A stretch of 64,000 nt of DNA from Whitmania pigra (GCA_021613335.1 JAJTWR010000365.1:2247001-2311000); one strand, 5' to 3'; positions 38,974 to 50,645 are shown, counted from the stretch's first letter. Notes: generated by a model from the letters alone, not told the origin. Translations and numbers: made by a program.

Positions 38974-39115
38974 ATTATGAATAAAGTCTATTTTGTATAT
39001 TATATATATATATTTATATATGAATTATGTAGTTTTATTATGAATAAAGTATATTTTGTATATTATAGTTTTATTATGAATAAAGTATATTTTGTATATT
39101 ATAGTTTTATTAAAA
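38974..39115. repeat. 36-bp AT-rich minisatellite with (TA)n
   Basis: The unit begins TATGAATAAAGTATATTTTG and continues TATATTATAGTTTTAT. There are two exact 36-base periods (39041 to 39077) and a variant unit near 38978, with TATATATA runs before and after. Confidence 0.75.
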
Positions 39116-39687
39116 TATATATATATAATATATACAATATATATATACAAATATATATACAAACACACATACACATTATATTTCGTCCAGGATAAGCATC
39201 TGGGCTATGCGAGGAACCCTTGTGGGCTCTTTGACATATTAACCTTTCATTAACGAGCTTCTTTTCCTTGTGGGTACCGCCTCTATCCCGCCATTTTGCC
39301 CGGCCGTAACCCGTAACTGGGCAAACCTGACAACCTGTCTTCAAACTGCGCGGTCCCTGACAGGCTGTGTTTGCTGGGAAACGGTGCAGAACTTTCAGCA
39401 GCAGAAGAAATTGTGCGCTTATGAAGAACATATTTGACCGACTTCAACAGATGTCAACACGTTTTATCGACTAAAAGACAAACCTCTTAGCCAACTCAAT
39501 TGAGACTTATTTTGTCGTATTCTGTTAAAATATAAGAAAAAAGCAATGTTGGCAGCAAATTAGTCGGCAATTGTCAAAAATTTTGTTAAATCGGTGCCGA
39601 ATAATGAAATTGTACAAAACCTAAAAGATAAACAGCTACTTATGATAGATTATTTTGTTGGCTAGTCATAAATTGCTAGTTTTTTTT

Positions 39688-39830
39688 AGCCCCTCCAGCG
39701 GAGGACGTTGGCTTGAAGCTATTTTTGTGAATTAGAGGTGCCTAGGCTGGCCCCGGCTACTCCAGCTCATTGATCCGGTATAGCGATACAACGAACGGCT
39801 TTCATACTGAGCAATGGTCTTGGCATAAAA
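39688..39830 (+). repeat. Interspersed repeat family C (copy 2)
   Basis: CCCTCCAGCGGAGGACGTTG, GAAGCTATTTTTGTGAATTA, GAGGTGCCTAGGCTGGCCCC and GGCTACTCCAGCTCATTGAT match the copy at 25860 in the same order. The family-D tail is missing. Confidence 0.65.
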
Positions 39831-41162
39831 TAACGTCATTTACATGATTTTTGTTTAAAATCTATTTTTATCACTACATGTAAAAGTTACTTAGGGTGGC
39901 AACTTCTCAGTGGTCAAAATAGATAAATCGACACATCGAATCCCTAACATCTCAGATTTGACTCTTGTTGCTGGGGCAAGAGCTTCAACTTTTTCAAGTC
40001 TGCAGGATCCATAGCTCTTAATTTTGATAATGAGCTTGCACGAACCTTACTTTTTCTCAAGCACCAACTCAGCTTATGATGCTCAGAACAAGTTGAAAAA
40101 TAACATATTTTACTTTTAAAATTATGACCTCTTGCAAATCATCCATTCCACTTAATAAATGGATCAGTCTTGCTCAAAAAGTAGTCGAGCTTCCTAAATA
40201 GTAAAAAATGGTATTTTTAAAGGTTAACAGACTTAATGACATCACTTCAAGCTAATGTACTTAATAAGCATGCTAGAAACAAAATTTTTATTAATCCAAA
40301 ATATCACACAAAGGGGAAAGAATTAAAAATGAGTGATTCAGCAAAGGCTATCACTAGTTAAAAACAAGACAGAAACTATTTACAAGAGCTCCTGCCAACT
40401 TTCCTTAATTTTCAGAATTAGAAAAAAATATTTCAACCCCATTAGGTTGTTGAGGCATGTTAACATTAAGTAAACAAAAAAACTTAGCAATTGTCATATT
40501 CAATGAAAGACGCGCTTCAAAACAAGGTGAAGCTAGAGTGCCATCAGAGCTTTATGAGGTCATTTAATTAAATTCATTAGGCATAATTATATTTAAATGA
40601 AAAAGAGCACATATCTCCAACATCTAATTTGCATTTAAGATCAGTGGAAACAAGAACCCACATAGTCATCTAGTTTCATTGAAGAAATAATTAAACTGAT
40701 GGGAAATGAATTACATGGCACATAACGTGCCAATCACAAAGGTTTGGCATAGAAGCTTAATGTGCAAACTTTATACAACTGTGCATATACTGCTAATAGC
40801 AATGGGGACAACCCAACACAAAAGTAGCAGCAAAAGTGCAAACATCAATGCCTATTTGTATATCGTGTGCTATTCCCAGTTATCCCATATACCAACTCTT
40901 AAATTTTGTCATCTGTTATTTAAGATTTAGCCACGGCACTTTCTCACTTTAGTCTTCCAAGAGTTCTTGATTTGGTTCACACCAAATCATAGCAACTCCT
41001 ATTTCTAATGATTGGTGAAACATTGGTCAGAAAAGTGCAGTATGCCAGATAGAATACCTTAAGCAGGATAATTGTGGTTATAGTGAATACGGAAAGCTGT
41101 CAAACATTAATCATAAGGAACTGTGAAAGTAGCACAAGAACCATAATCCACAAAAGATTTGA

Positions 41163-44100
41163 TCACATTTCACGAGGTTTATTAGTGTATTCTACTATAT
41201 ATTCTGGATAACATTGGGAGCTATTGAAAATGACGTAGATTGTAGGGTTAGTGATATCGTTGACGCACGCGTCGTAACATTTGCCATATGGATCTGATGG
41301 ATCTCTGGACGGAGGCTTACGATAACTATTTTTTCCAAGTGTGTAATCACCAACTAAGACTCGTGCAAGAAACATGACGTGTATGTGATCTTGCTGTGAC
41401 AGGTTGACAGGTTGGTGGGGAATGTGATGGCCGTGATGACCGAGATGAGATGCAGGCAAGTGGTGACTATGATGGTGATGCTGACCAGGAGGATGGATTT
41501 GCTTGTTTACGGAGGATTGATGAAGAACACTTCCGTTAGGTCTGCCGAGCTGAGGCAACTGAGAACCAGACGAGGAACCACCGTTGAGGGACCAGTAGTG
41601 ATGAAAGGAGATGGCAGTTGGAGGAGCACCTGTTGGGGGAATGACGACTTGCTGTGGCGCTCCTGGGGGACCTAGAGGAATGCGAGCAAATCTGCATGAC
41701 TGAAGAGCAGCTATGCTGACAGAGTGACTTGTTCCTGGAAAGGTCTGGAAAATTATTTGATGGGCCAACTGACCTGCAGAAGATTGACTGACGTGGTGAG
41801 GATGAGAAGGAATGTGATGAGGTTGTTGAGAGATTTGAGAACTTTGGGAGGTGTTGAAGAGGATGGCATTTTGCAGCGGAGCTTGAAGATGACGATGCAA
41901 TGATGATGGTGCAGGTTGGTCTGTGTACATGTGGGAATATGCAGCATCTCGTGCAAAATAAGAACCTGTTGAAAAAAGGCAAGAAAATTTCCAGAAAACA
42001 AATAATGAATAATAATGACTTAAAATTTTTACCTTGGCCGTAACTTGTGCCATGAGAGCCACACAATCGCCAATCGAAGTTGGTCCGGCAGATTGCCTCA
42101 ACTGCCTTTTTGCCAGTGCCATGGAATAAGTTTTTTTCATTAACTGGACGTGAACTATCTCTTTCCATCTGAGTTTTTTTTCTAAAGTTCAAAATGTTTA
42201 CACTAGAGAATGATTGCCCATAAATTAATGAATAAGCAATATTTACTTACACATTATAAAATTGCCACAAGATGGGATTTTGCAGAAGCTTTATTTTGAC
42301 AATGGTAGCTCGGGGCCTGGTCATAGTTTGATGAAACATAGCTGCAACCCAATTGTATTCTTCTGAGCCTTTACACAACTCTACCAATCTATATTCCTGT
42401 AAGTTCAAAAACATTCTCAAACTTAAAGATAATCTCAAAAGCATTGTATGTAGCAATAAACTACCTCAGATTTGGGCATAGGTTCCCATGTCCTAGGAAG
42501 ATTTTGATAAAAATTTGGATCTTGTTTCTGGTGTTCATCTTCTTCCTCATCATCACTCATCAAATTTGTCTGACAACTGTGGCCATCTTTAGCAGTTATG
42601 CAATCTTTAGAGAGACAATTGTTGTTGCATTGACCAGACGCCTGCATCATAAGCTTGGCAGCATTGTCGCAATATTCCCTGTCTAGTTTTTCCTCAAGAA
42701 TTTCCACAACTATAGGAGGCAATGAATTCCGTAACTGTGCTACAAAATTGTAATCATACCTTTAAATTATGAAGTATCACAAAACAAATCTAAAGAACCA
42801 AACTATCAGAAGCAACATCAACTAAAATTATTAAAAAAAAACAAAACAATATTATAATATCATAAAATGGCTTATTTTCATCCTCTAATGCTAGAATTAC
42901 GTACATTTAATGTTCATTATCAATATTTCAATCTTATGACAATGCTGCCCAAATTATGGCACTTAATAAGTAGCAAATTATGTGCTTGATCATGTAGACA
43001 ATCGTTCACAAAATTTGTCATAAATCAATTAAAATTACTTTTTTGGCAAGAAATCCATGAAAATATATCAAAAAAATTTCAAGATTCACTAATGCCATTC
43101 TTTGAAAAGGAGATTTCATGAATGCTATTAATCATCGTGCTTGATGAAGATTAATTCACTCTCACATAACATGTTGCAATAGACAGGTATGTAATAAAAT
43201 TTCCATTAAAATTCAGTCAAAGGACTCACAGACTAAGTAGAAACTGTTGCAGGCAATATATCGACACTTTAAAACCCCCTGAATTAAATGACAAATATCA
43301 CAATCACTGAAATGTTATATAACCAGTGGCATAATTTATGAATTAATAAATAAGAAATAATAATGATGATGATAATAACAATAATATAATAAAGTGCTAC
43401 AAAAATATTAAAAACATAATTTTAATAATTTAATCAAATTATAAGCTTTGCAAGCCTAACCTTCCTTCCTTTAGCAAGCAAGGTCTTCACCTGAATTTGA
43501 ATACATTGGCCACAGCAACCATGCCCAGCCATGCAATAAGATAGCTGGCTCACCCCAAAGTTTAATTTGCATCCATAACACATGGATTGCTCTTCCTGAG
43601 GACTTGAGTTGACAAAGGCAGGAAGTGATTGCGACGTGCCAATATCTGAGACTTTGTTGACAGACCAGTTCTTTGCATCCTGGTTGTTGACAGCTGAAAA
43701 TTTGTTAGAAAGTTGATTTTCTGTCTGGCGGCTCTTCTTCTTACAAATTTGTGGGGAATTTGCACTCCTCTTCTTGGAATTTTCCCCATGTTTGTGCAGT
43801 TTTCTAGGTGATCGTTTCAATACAACTTTATTTTGTTCAGTACTAACTACAGACCATGAAGAATCAGAATGGTTATTGGAAGACTTTCTAACTGTTAAGT
43901 CCTTAGAAGAGTTCTTACTTAAATAATTTCTCAGCAACTTTTTTTTTGTTATAATTGCAGAATTTTCATGAGAAGTCACTGAATTCTTGAATGCAGTGGC
44001 CTCATTTTCTGAAGGAGTCATATGTGTTATGGAATAAGATGCATGTGATGCTTTTGAGAAAGGGTCATTGAACAAGACATCTGTAGGGGCTGATGAGTCA

Positions 44101-44606
44101 TTTTCTGGAAGAGTATTAGATGTTAAAAAAACTGGTTTTGTTAGAGGAGCATGGATGTCAAGAATACCTTGTGCAATTCCAACAGGTGTGGATTCAACAG
44201 ATTCTGACTTTTTTGTGGAAGATTGATATGAAAAGTCTATGTCGAAAAGTCTTACTTTGCAATCATCCTCAGTCACACCAATGTTTGCTGATAAAAATGG
44301 ATCATTGTCCTTGACAACTTCAGAAGTGGCATCAAATAATGACTTATCATCATACACAAACAGATCATCATCCGATTCCAGATTAACCACTGTTTCATTT
44401 ATGGAATCTAGTTGGCCATTTGGCTTCAGTTTAAACTTCTCGGTGGGCAATACTGTAATATCAGAGTCATCACTCTCTGAATCTGATGTTATCACGATTG
44501 TTTGATCAACTCTACTAGGTACTTCTAAAGTAATAATTACTTCATCATCTTTATCTTCATCTAATTTTGAACTGTTTGAATTCAAAAATCTGTCTTGGGT
44601 TTTCAT
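41163..44606 (-). CDS. RING-PARP fusion: SIM-rich N-terminus, RNF216-like RING, mono-ADP-ribosyltransferase
   Basis: Six exons (44606-43461, 43278-43230, 42739-42465, 42396-42251, 42181-42033, 41965-41163) join in frame to 855 aa. Residues 20-80 carry four SUMO-interaction-like cores (VIIT, IVIT, ITVL, VVNL) beside Asp/Ser runs. Residues 80-340 are disordered and basic/Ser-rich. A RING lies at ~343-405: C-x2-C-x11-C-x3-H-x2-C-x2-C-x18-C-x4-C, then FYLVSQLRNSLPP. The PARP domain starts ~490 (EYNWVAAMFHQT, NPILWQFY). Its NAD site shows His559 (LFHGT), Tyr591 (GSYFARDAAYS) and Ile831 (NPTIYVIF), a H-Y-I triad that predicts mono- not poly-ADP-ribosylation. Residues ~606-784 are a His/Gln/Ser insertion. 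The closest catalytic relatives appear to be PARP11/TIPARP-like. The Met at 44606 is the first in the exon; an upstream coding exon is not excluded. Confidence 0.85.
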
Positions 44607-44642
44607 TTTGCAAAAATAATCTGGAGGTGATACTTTAAACTC

Positions 44643-46289
44643 TGAAATTGGAAAGCATAACATAAGAATTTTAAATCAAGATAGCCAAGGCCCTATGGTG
44701 AACGTTTGTTAAAAGATCATAAGACAAATACATAATAAACCATTATGTAATGATTCATAATAAAATCCTTGATAAGACTAAAACTATAGCCAATAAATTG
44801 ACAGGTCTGCAAAAAGGATCAATTAGCATATCACATTGCGCGCCTTCCAAGCCACGAAAATACATGCAACACGCATGAAATGCTGATTAAAAGTGCAAGC
44901 AACAGCTGTACGTTTCAGTACGTTAAAATGCACACTACAGCGTAGTGAGCTGATGGCCACATAATCTGAGATTGTGTGGCAAGTTCTGGTCTCATTGCGA
45001 TTAGTCAGCTGCAGCAACTGGGTCATTAATAGATCGGCGAACTTATTCTACGTTTTAAGGGATATCACTAGTTAAAAAGCAAGTCATGATTGAAAAAAAA
45101 GCGAAAGCCTTTTTGATTCAATCGTTGGTAAAACCGTTTAGAAACAATGTTTACATGTCACTTAATAATCGGTGCACGTCGGTATAAGCGCAGAAAAGAG
45201 CCACCCGCGATGTGCTGATACAAGCATCTGGTATGTAGCCAAGACTGCAGACAAGCCTATAAAAGGTCTCAGGCCTGAGCAAAGCGATGAGCGGTGTCTA
45301 AGCAAAGGAGGGGTGAGGCTCGAAGTGCGTAGTGAGTTCGACACAGTGTATCACACCATTGCTATGCCAGGTTTTCCTTTCCAACCTAATCAATATATTT
45401 GTCGTCAGAAAATCAATCTTGAATTACTACCTTCAATCGCTTTTGTAAACGCTGCGCTAACGTTGTCAAAATGCTAACAAATCCCGACGACTCGCACCGC
45501 TTTTTGTTGATAGAAAAAAACTACAATTAAAACCCAACAATAGCTAGCAAGGTCTGCGCACAAATCGAAGTAAAACAGCTGTATCTGACAACATAATGTG
45601 CCTATACTACAATGATACAAATTCAACTCGTTAGATGCAAGTTAAGCAAATGTAATAATTACAGCAATAAAATAGCAATTTTGGGCATACCGTGAAAAGG
45701 CAGCATAGCGAAGAAGCGACAATTCCAACCAAGCTGAATCCGCTTCGAGAAAAATTGTAATCAACACATGTAAGCCCCAAATAATTCGCAGTAAAGATCC
45801 AATGTTTAAATCCCACAGTTCACAGTAAAATTGATAAACCAACAAACTGTCTCGTACATAAATAACCGAGCATCGAGAGCACCGCCGGCTTCAACAATCA
45901 CATCGGCATAAGTGTAAACACAGCTAGGAGCTACAGAAAACAATTGAGTTGCTGCCTAGCGCCCAGCTAGAGTTGTGTCGATTATTAGGCCCATTTCAAA
46001 AAGCATTTAAACAAATTTATTTTTAAATTTATTAACATAAAATTTTAAATAGAATATGTAATGAAAAATAGGAAATTTTGAATCTTAATTCAGTTCAAAG
46101 CTTAGTGAACAAGTTAAAATCTGTTTCAATACATATTTAACATAACTATCAATTCATATACTCTAGATACAATTATATATTATTCATAATCAAATTAGAG
46201 AGTCGCATTTCACAAAATTGTGTCCAAGTGTCAGCTCTGTATTATGCAACGAGGAAGCATAACACTGTAAATTGGACAAGGAAGACATT
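44643..46289. other. PARP 5' region and intergenic sequence
   Basis: The first recognised PARP exon begins after an ATTTCAG acceptor near 44643, so one or more 5' exons lie in this stretch (not located). The interval 45180-45480 is richer in G+C and CpG than its surroundings. It holds a TATAAAA at 45258-45264 in + orientation and the palindrome CTCAGGCCTGAG at 45268-45279. No coding exon was recognised. Confidence 0.35.
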
Positions 46290-46345
46290 GGCAATCCTAA
46301 TCATCTAGTTATGAAATGGACGCTAATAAAATAAACACACACGAC
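46290..46345 (+). repeat. Repeat-family D 3' tail
   Basis: CCTAATCATCTAGTTATGAA followed by ATGGACGCTAATAAAATAAA and CACACAC matches the tails at 26005 (+), 25255 (-) and 50595 (-). Confidence 0.6.
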
Positions 46346-47811
46346 ATTTGAAGACCTTGAGCTCAGAAAGACAGTGACCTAAGGTCGGGTAATTTAAGGG
46401 TCTGCCATTGTGGAAGGAAGCTGAAATGCTCATGATTGTAGAAATACCATATTGTAACAAGCACTGGTCAAAATTGCAAGTCTTAGAAAGTTTTGAGAAT
46501 TGTAACAGCGATGAAGACACCAATTTGGAAAAAGAGTGGGTCATAAAATTGTTTGATATTCAAAAACTTATAAGGCGCGGTGATCGACGATGGTCAATCT
46601 TAACAAAACCATGTTGAGTTTTTGTGTGAACTATAAGAACTCTTTAATTTTGTTAAAATTTTTTTTGAATTACCTTACGATTGGTTGAACCCTGGCGGCA
46701 TCCTGCCCATACTAGGAGTGTAAAGAACTTCCGGTAGGTGTTTGGCATCCGCCCTAATCTAGTCAAAATGTGGACTTTAGTTTACATACATGCATACTCA
46801 AACACACATAGGTATTTTGCCTAAAAAAGGTTATAGTTCTGATCTTTTATTAACCACTCAACAGTTTATGAGCCCGGAATAGGTTTTGATTGCGTAAATT
46901 TTTGTGGTTTGAATCGTTTTTGCTTTGCGGTTGGAAATCTTTTTTTTTATGGAACTAAGGAAAGTGCGGATTTGACTGTTAAAACTAGTTAAATGTCCAA
47001 GCCGTTGAATTGGAGGAGCCTTGAGCCTTGAGAAGCGTTGGAAACTCTATGTTAAGAGACTGAGCCATTGAGAAAATACGCCTACCAGATTGAAATAGGA
47101 ATTATGAGCAAAAGTAAGGAAAAGGATTCTTATATCTAGATTTTTATTCCTGTTCATACGAAAAATTGATAATAGTTGAAGAGAGCAGGAATATAGGAAA
47201 TATTGGTGATTTGTAGAATAAGAGACCTTGCAAATTTCCTTTTTGTTAAATAAGTTGCTATACTGATAGAGCTTTAGCTGAAGAGAGGCTTTGTTTGAAT
47301 TAGAGAAGCAATTTCTAGTAAATAAGAATCACAATTGCCAGAAAATGAGTTGTTTCAATAAGCAGCGTGACAAATAACAAAAAACCACACCATAGATAAA
47401 AGATCCAATTCAGAAACGCTTAGCTGTTGAAGAACATTCCTTTGATAAGTCTCAAGATGCTTAAGACTGGTTTGTTGACTGGTGTTGCCAGTACTTAATG
47501 TTTAGAAAATAATTTTGTGCTGATTTTCAAGAGTTTTCTGAACTTTACAAACTTTCTATAGAAATGGAAGAGCACAATTGAAGTTGTAGGTCATGTCAAG
47601 GGTGAGCAAAGGATCTTTGGCTTATTGATTTGAATGATACAGACGAATCTGTCTTAAGTAGTTTGTTGCTCAAGACAAAAATGAAAACAGTTGTTTTTCT
47701 TCAAGATTTTGAATGTTTAGTCTGACAATTTCTAAAATAAAGTGTTTGATTACTATGATTACTATACAAGTTAGAGATGTTATTTTGTTGGAGAAAATGT
47801 TCTGATGAATC
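46346..47811. other. Degenerate sequence left of the copia relic
   Basis: Probably the worn gag/integrase part of the Ty1/copia-like element whose RT start is readable at 47812, but no motif could be read with confidence. An open frame at 46408-46617 (+) is unassigned. Confidence 0.3.
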
Positions 47812-48160
47812 TTGATGAGAAGATTTGTGAAAGTCCAAAGAAACATTGTGATTGTAATTGCACTAATGTACTTGTTGAGTGATTTTGCCTATGTGAATGA
47901 AGCACTCAATGTTCTGGTTAAAGATCTGGAATCTTGTCAAAAAGCTATTGCTAGAAAACATGATATAGATTGGCTTAAAGCAATAGTAAGTGAAATGGGC
48001 TTATTGAAAGAAGATGATAATTTGTTGCCCCTTAAAGTGAGCAATTCTATGCATATGGGATTCTAGAGTGAAGTACATGATATCTTAATGGAGCATTTAA
48101 AGGCAAAATTGGTAGTCAAAGGCTTTTGTCAGAAGAAAGGACTTACATAAAACTTTCAGT
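47812..48160 (+). pseudogene. Ty1/copia-like polyprotein remnant (start of RT)
   Basis: The frame contains VNEALN...DIDWLKAIVSEMGLLKEDD, the layout at the start of copia reverse transcriptases. After an in-frame stop and shift it reads HLKAKLVVKGFCQKKGLT, the next conserved copia block. Stops and frame changes show it is dead. No LTRs were found. Confidence 0.55.
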
Positions 48161-48284
48161 CTAATGGCCATGAGTGCAACATCAGAAGTGCAACAATAGT
48201 GGCAGTATAACAATAAGAGAGCTATCACTCGGGCAGTTTAATGAGTAAGTACTGACAATGATGCTCGTCCATCCACCCATCTAT

Positions 48285-48560
48285 CCATGTTTGTGTTAGT
48301 GCCCCTCATGGAATTGTGGTTGGCTCTACTCTTTCTACATACATTAATGACCTTCTCATTGGTTGTTGGAACGTTGTGTGCAAACTGCACAACAGCTCTA
48401 TCTAAAACTCAGTAAGGGCTCCCAGGAAGGCCACCCTGTGTAATCCCACATTGCAACTTGCACCTGACAAACTTAGGCTTTCCATAGAGGCCCACCAGAC
48501 TTGACTTTTTGATTTCGTCCGAACCAAGCTGAACCTAAAAATGAAGCCAAATTGTGTCCA
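48285..48560 (+). pseudogene. Non-LTR RT remnant
   Basis: Frame-hopping translation gives a worn version of the LINE block that precedes the catalytic box (VPHGIVVGSTLF, then a YINDLLIGCWN-like string). It parallels the start of the LINE at 20076. Multiple frameshifts. Confidence 0.45.
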
Positions 48561-49074
48561 TGGTAAATGAGTTTTGAAATAATTAAATTATGGCTTAATA
48601 ATGGCATAAATAATATTCATAGATGAATTTGCAAATAGTGTTAAGAAGTTCAACAAAAGCATCAGTTATCTTGATCCCCTTGACTAATTGTCGACTTTGA
48701 AGTGGAACTGCCAAATTCCCACTTTTGTTTAGTAGCATTTTCTCATCGGTTATGCCGATTCATTTAAGTCGCCAAACCCAATTCACCCTTACTGATTTTG
48801 TCCGAGGGGTAACACGCTATAGCTATCCTATTTTTTCTCTTATATTTTATTGTTCTAAAAACATCTAGAAGTATTAAAAGGAAACTGTACAATCAGTCAA
48901 TAGAGAGAAAGAATGAAATCATACTGCAGCTACAAAAAGAAACAGAGCCAACAGACCTTTGTCGTCAGCATGACATTCCATCTCAGAAAGGAAAAGAAGG
49001 ACCTGACATATTATGTCAGATATTAGTATGCCTGGCATATTGCTAGCATTTAAATACAAATCTCTTTTATCTTT
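48561..49074. other. Intergenic, no gene seen
   Basis: This is likely more degraded transposon sequence; no motif is readable. Confidence 0.3.
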
Positions 49075-49545
49075 AGGGTGATCGGCAAGTAACTCCCTAT
49101 TTTATAATGCTTATAAATTTTTAATATCTTGTAATATATTTAAAAAATTTTTTGCCTTTATCCCATTGCTGTATGGCAAATAAATTGACTGATTGTACAA
49201 AACCTGTGTTCTTGTTTTATTTTTTTGATCGTTTATTTGTTGAAATTTGTTTGAAATGAAATGTTTTGGGTGGTGGTTGAGTTATGACTCGACGAAGATT
49301 GATGTTTAATGACGATATTTTAATTATGATGTTGGTGGCGGATGTAATGATGTCGTTGATGAAGAAAAGGGTGGTGGAGAAGTTGATGGTGATGATTATG
49401 TCATCACTACCAATATAATAATTATCAAATTCAATTTGGATAAATTCATGCTATACACTTTCGTGTCATATTAGTTTTTGTAAGAATTATAGTTCAGAAA
49501 TAAATTAGTAATATAAAAATTAGGGAGTTATTTTCCAATCGCTCC
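49075..49545. mobile_element. MITE with terminal inverted repeats (copy 2)
   Basis: The left end is AGGGTGATCGGCAAGTAACT and the right end AGGGAGTTATTTTCCAATCG, inverted relatives of each other. Inside, TTGAGTTATGACTCGACGAA and GATGTTGGTGGCGGATG are the reverse complement of the copy 1 interior (6820-6910), so the element sits in the opposite orientation and is longer. Confidence 0.7.
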
Positions 49546-49639
49546 AATCAAAACACAAGCATGTGCACTCTCACTTATTAACGCACATCACGTACATAAA
49601 GAAATTGCAAGCATACGTTAGTGCGCAGTCGCCATACTG

Positions 49640-49730
49640 ATTTTCGTTAATCTCGATCCTCGGTTATCTCGACGCTTTTTTTTAGCAAACTCATGGGCCG
49701 GCGACATAACCGGGTTCGACCGTATATAGA
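49640..49730 (-). mobile_element. pogo/Tigger-like transposon end (fragment)
   Basis: On the minus strand, GGTCGAACCCGGTTATGTCG and GTCGAGATAACCGAGGATCG resemble the inner and outer repeats of pogo-family ends, where 'gataaccgag' type strings recur. No partner end or transposase was found. Confidence 0.35.
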
Positions 49731-50404
49731 AATCCAGATAAACATTATCATGTCAAGAAATGGAAGAAGCGTGACAGTTTAGTCTAGTCCTTTGATATTC
49801 TGGCAGCCCTGCTATAGTTCATCCAATCTTCCATGTATAGCTTTAACAGCTTCTGATCGCGCGCTCCAACGTGTTTCGAACTCCCGCTTTACTGTGATGG
49901 GCAAAGTTTTTTTAAACTCGTCCACAGTGGGTGGCAGATGTATCATAGGTAATGTGTCATCTTGTGACCGATTTATTACCCTTGTTCAGTTATTATATAT
50001 GTTGTGTATAATACGAACATATACATATGTACATATAGTAAGTTTTTAAAGGTTTATTAGTGATGTGCATAAATGGGAAAAAAATTAGAATTTCAGACAC
50101 ATGAAAAGACGGACGACATATAGCAGACGGCTAAGCCTCAGCCAGCGAGGTTTAAAGCCCCTAATACCTGTCCTGGAAGTGGGAGGAGTCTCAAAGACGG
50201 GAGGAGTTATGTTCTGTCACAAAAAGTGATGTGCTGTAATTTGCTAACTTATAATGTTCTTTAAGAAATTAGTGAATTGTTTTTAAATTTCATTTTAAAG
50301 CATGACCAAAGACCAATAATAACAACTTTAATAGTTTATGAAATCTAGGGCGATGGGAAAAAACGTGAAAATAATTTTTGCATCGTTGATATCCCGAAGC
50401 CCAA

Positions 50405-50450
50405 ATCATCTCAGTTATGCAACGGACTATAGTCAAATCAATAAAAAAAA
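50405..50450 (+). repeat. Repeat-family D 3' tail, variant
   Basis: CAAATCATCTCAGTTATGCA followed by ACGGACTATAGTCAAATCAA is the same variant as 13035-13085 (reverse). Confidence 0.55.
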
Positions 50451-50594
50451 TGGTGATATCCCGAAATAAAAAAAATCATGTTTTAAGTTACTCTGTGAAT
50501 TTATGTATTTGTTCTGTTTCAATCATTAAATCACTTATCCGCATACACCTACAGTAACCTAAATCGATTGCCTGTATTCCTTAAACAATCCGTG

Positions 50595-50645
50595 TGTGTA
50601 TTTTATTAACGTCCTTTTCATAACTAGATGATTAGGACGGCAAAA
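50595..50645 (-). repeat. Repeat-family D 3' tail (reverse)
   Basis: The reverse complement reads CCTAATCATCTAGTTATGAA followed by AAGGACGTTAATAAAATACA, matching the other D tails. Confidence 0.6.

Larger units (their letters stand above)
38255..41162. other. Gap between LRIG and the PARP gene
   Basis: It holds the LRIG promoter (near 38255-38400), a minisatellite (38974-39115), a family C repeat (39688-39830), and presumably the PARP 3' UTR on the right. A short open stretch at 38680-38790 (+), IEQELVKLHDDLNQVDVES, after a TTAAAG acceptor-like site, looks coiled-coil. It could be an orphan exon or gene fragment; I cannot name it. Confidence 0.4.

Noticed and set aside
41412..42192. Long open frames overlapping the PARP last exons in other frames
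   Set aside because: They are shadows of the His-rich repeat codons; only one frame carries the PARP motifs and joins the neighbouring exons in phase.
46408..46617. 69-codon open frame (+) with mixed composition
   Set aside because: Follows a repeat tail, has no splice or family support; could be part of the copia element but unprovable by eye.
47812..48066. Open frame read as an independent small membrane protein
   Set aside because: The downstream half matches the copia RT start and continues past the stop in another frame, so it is a retroelement relic.
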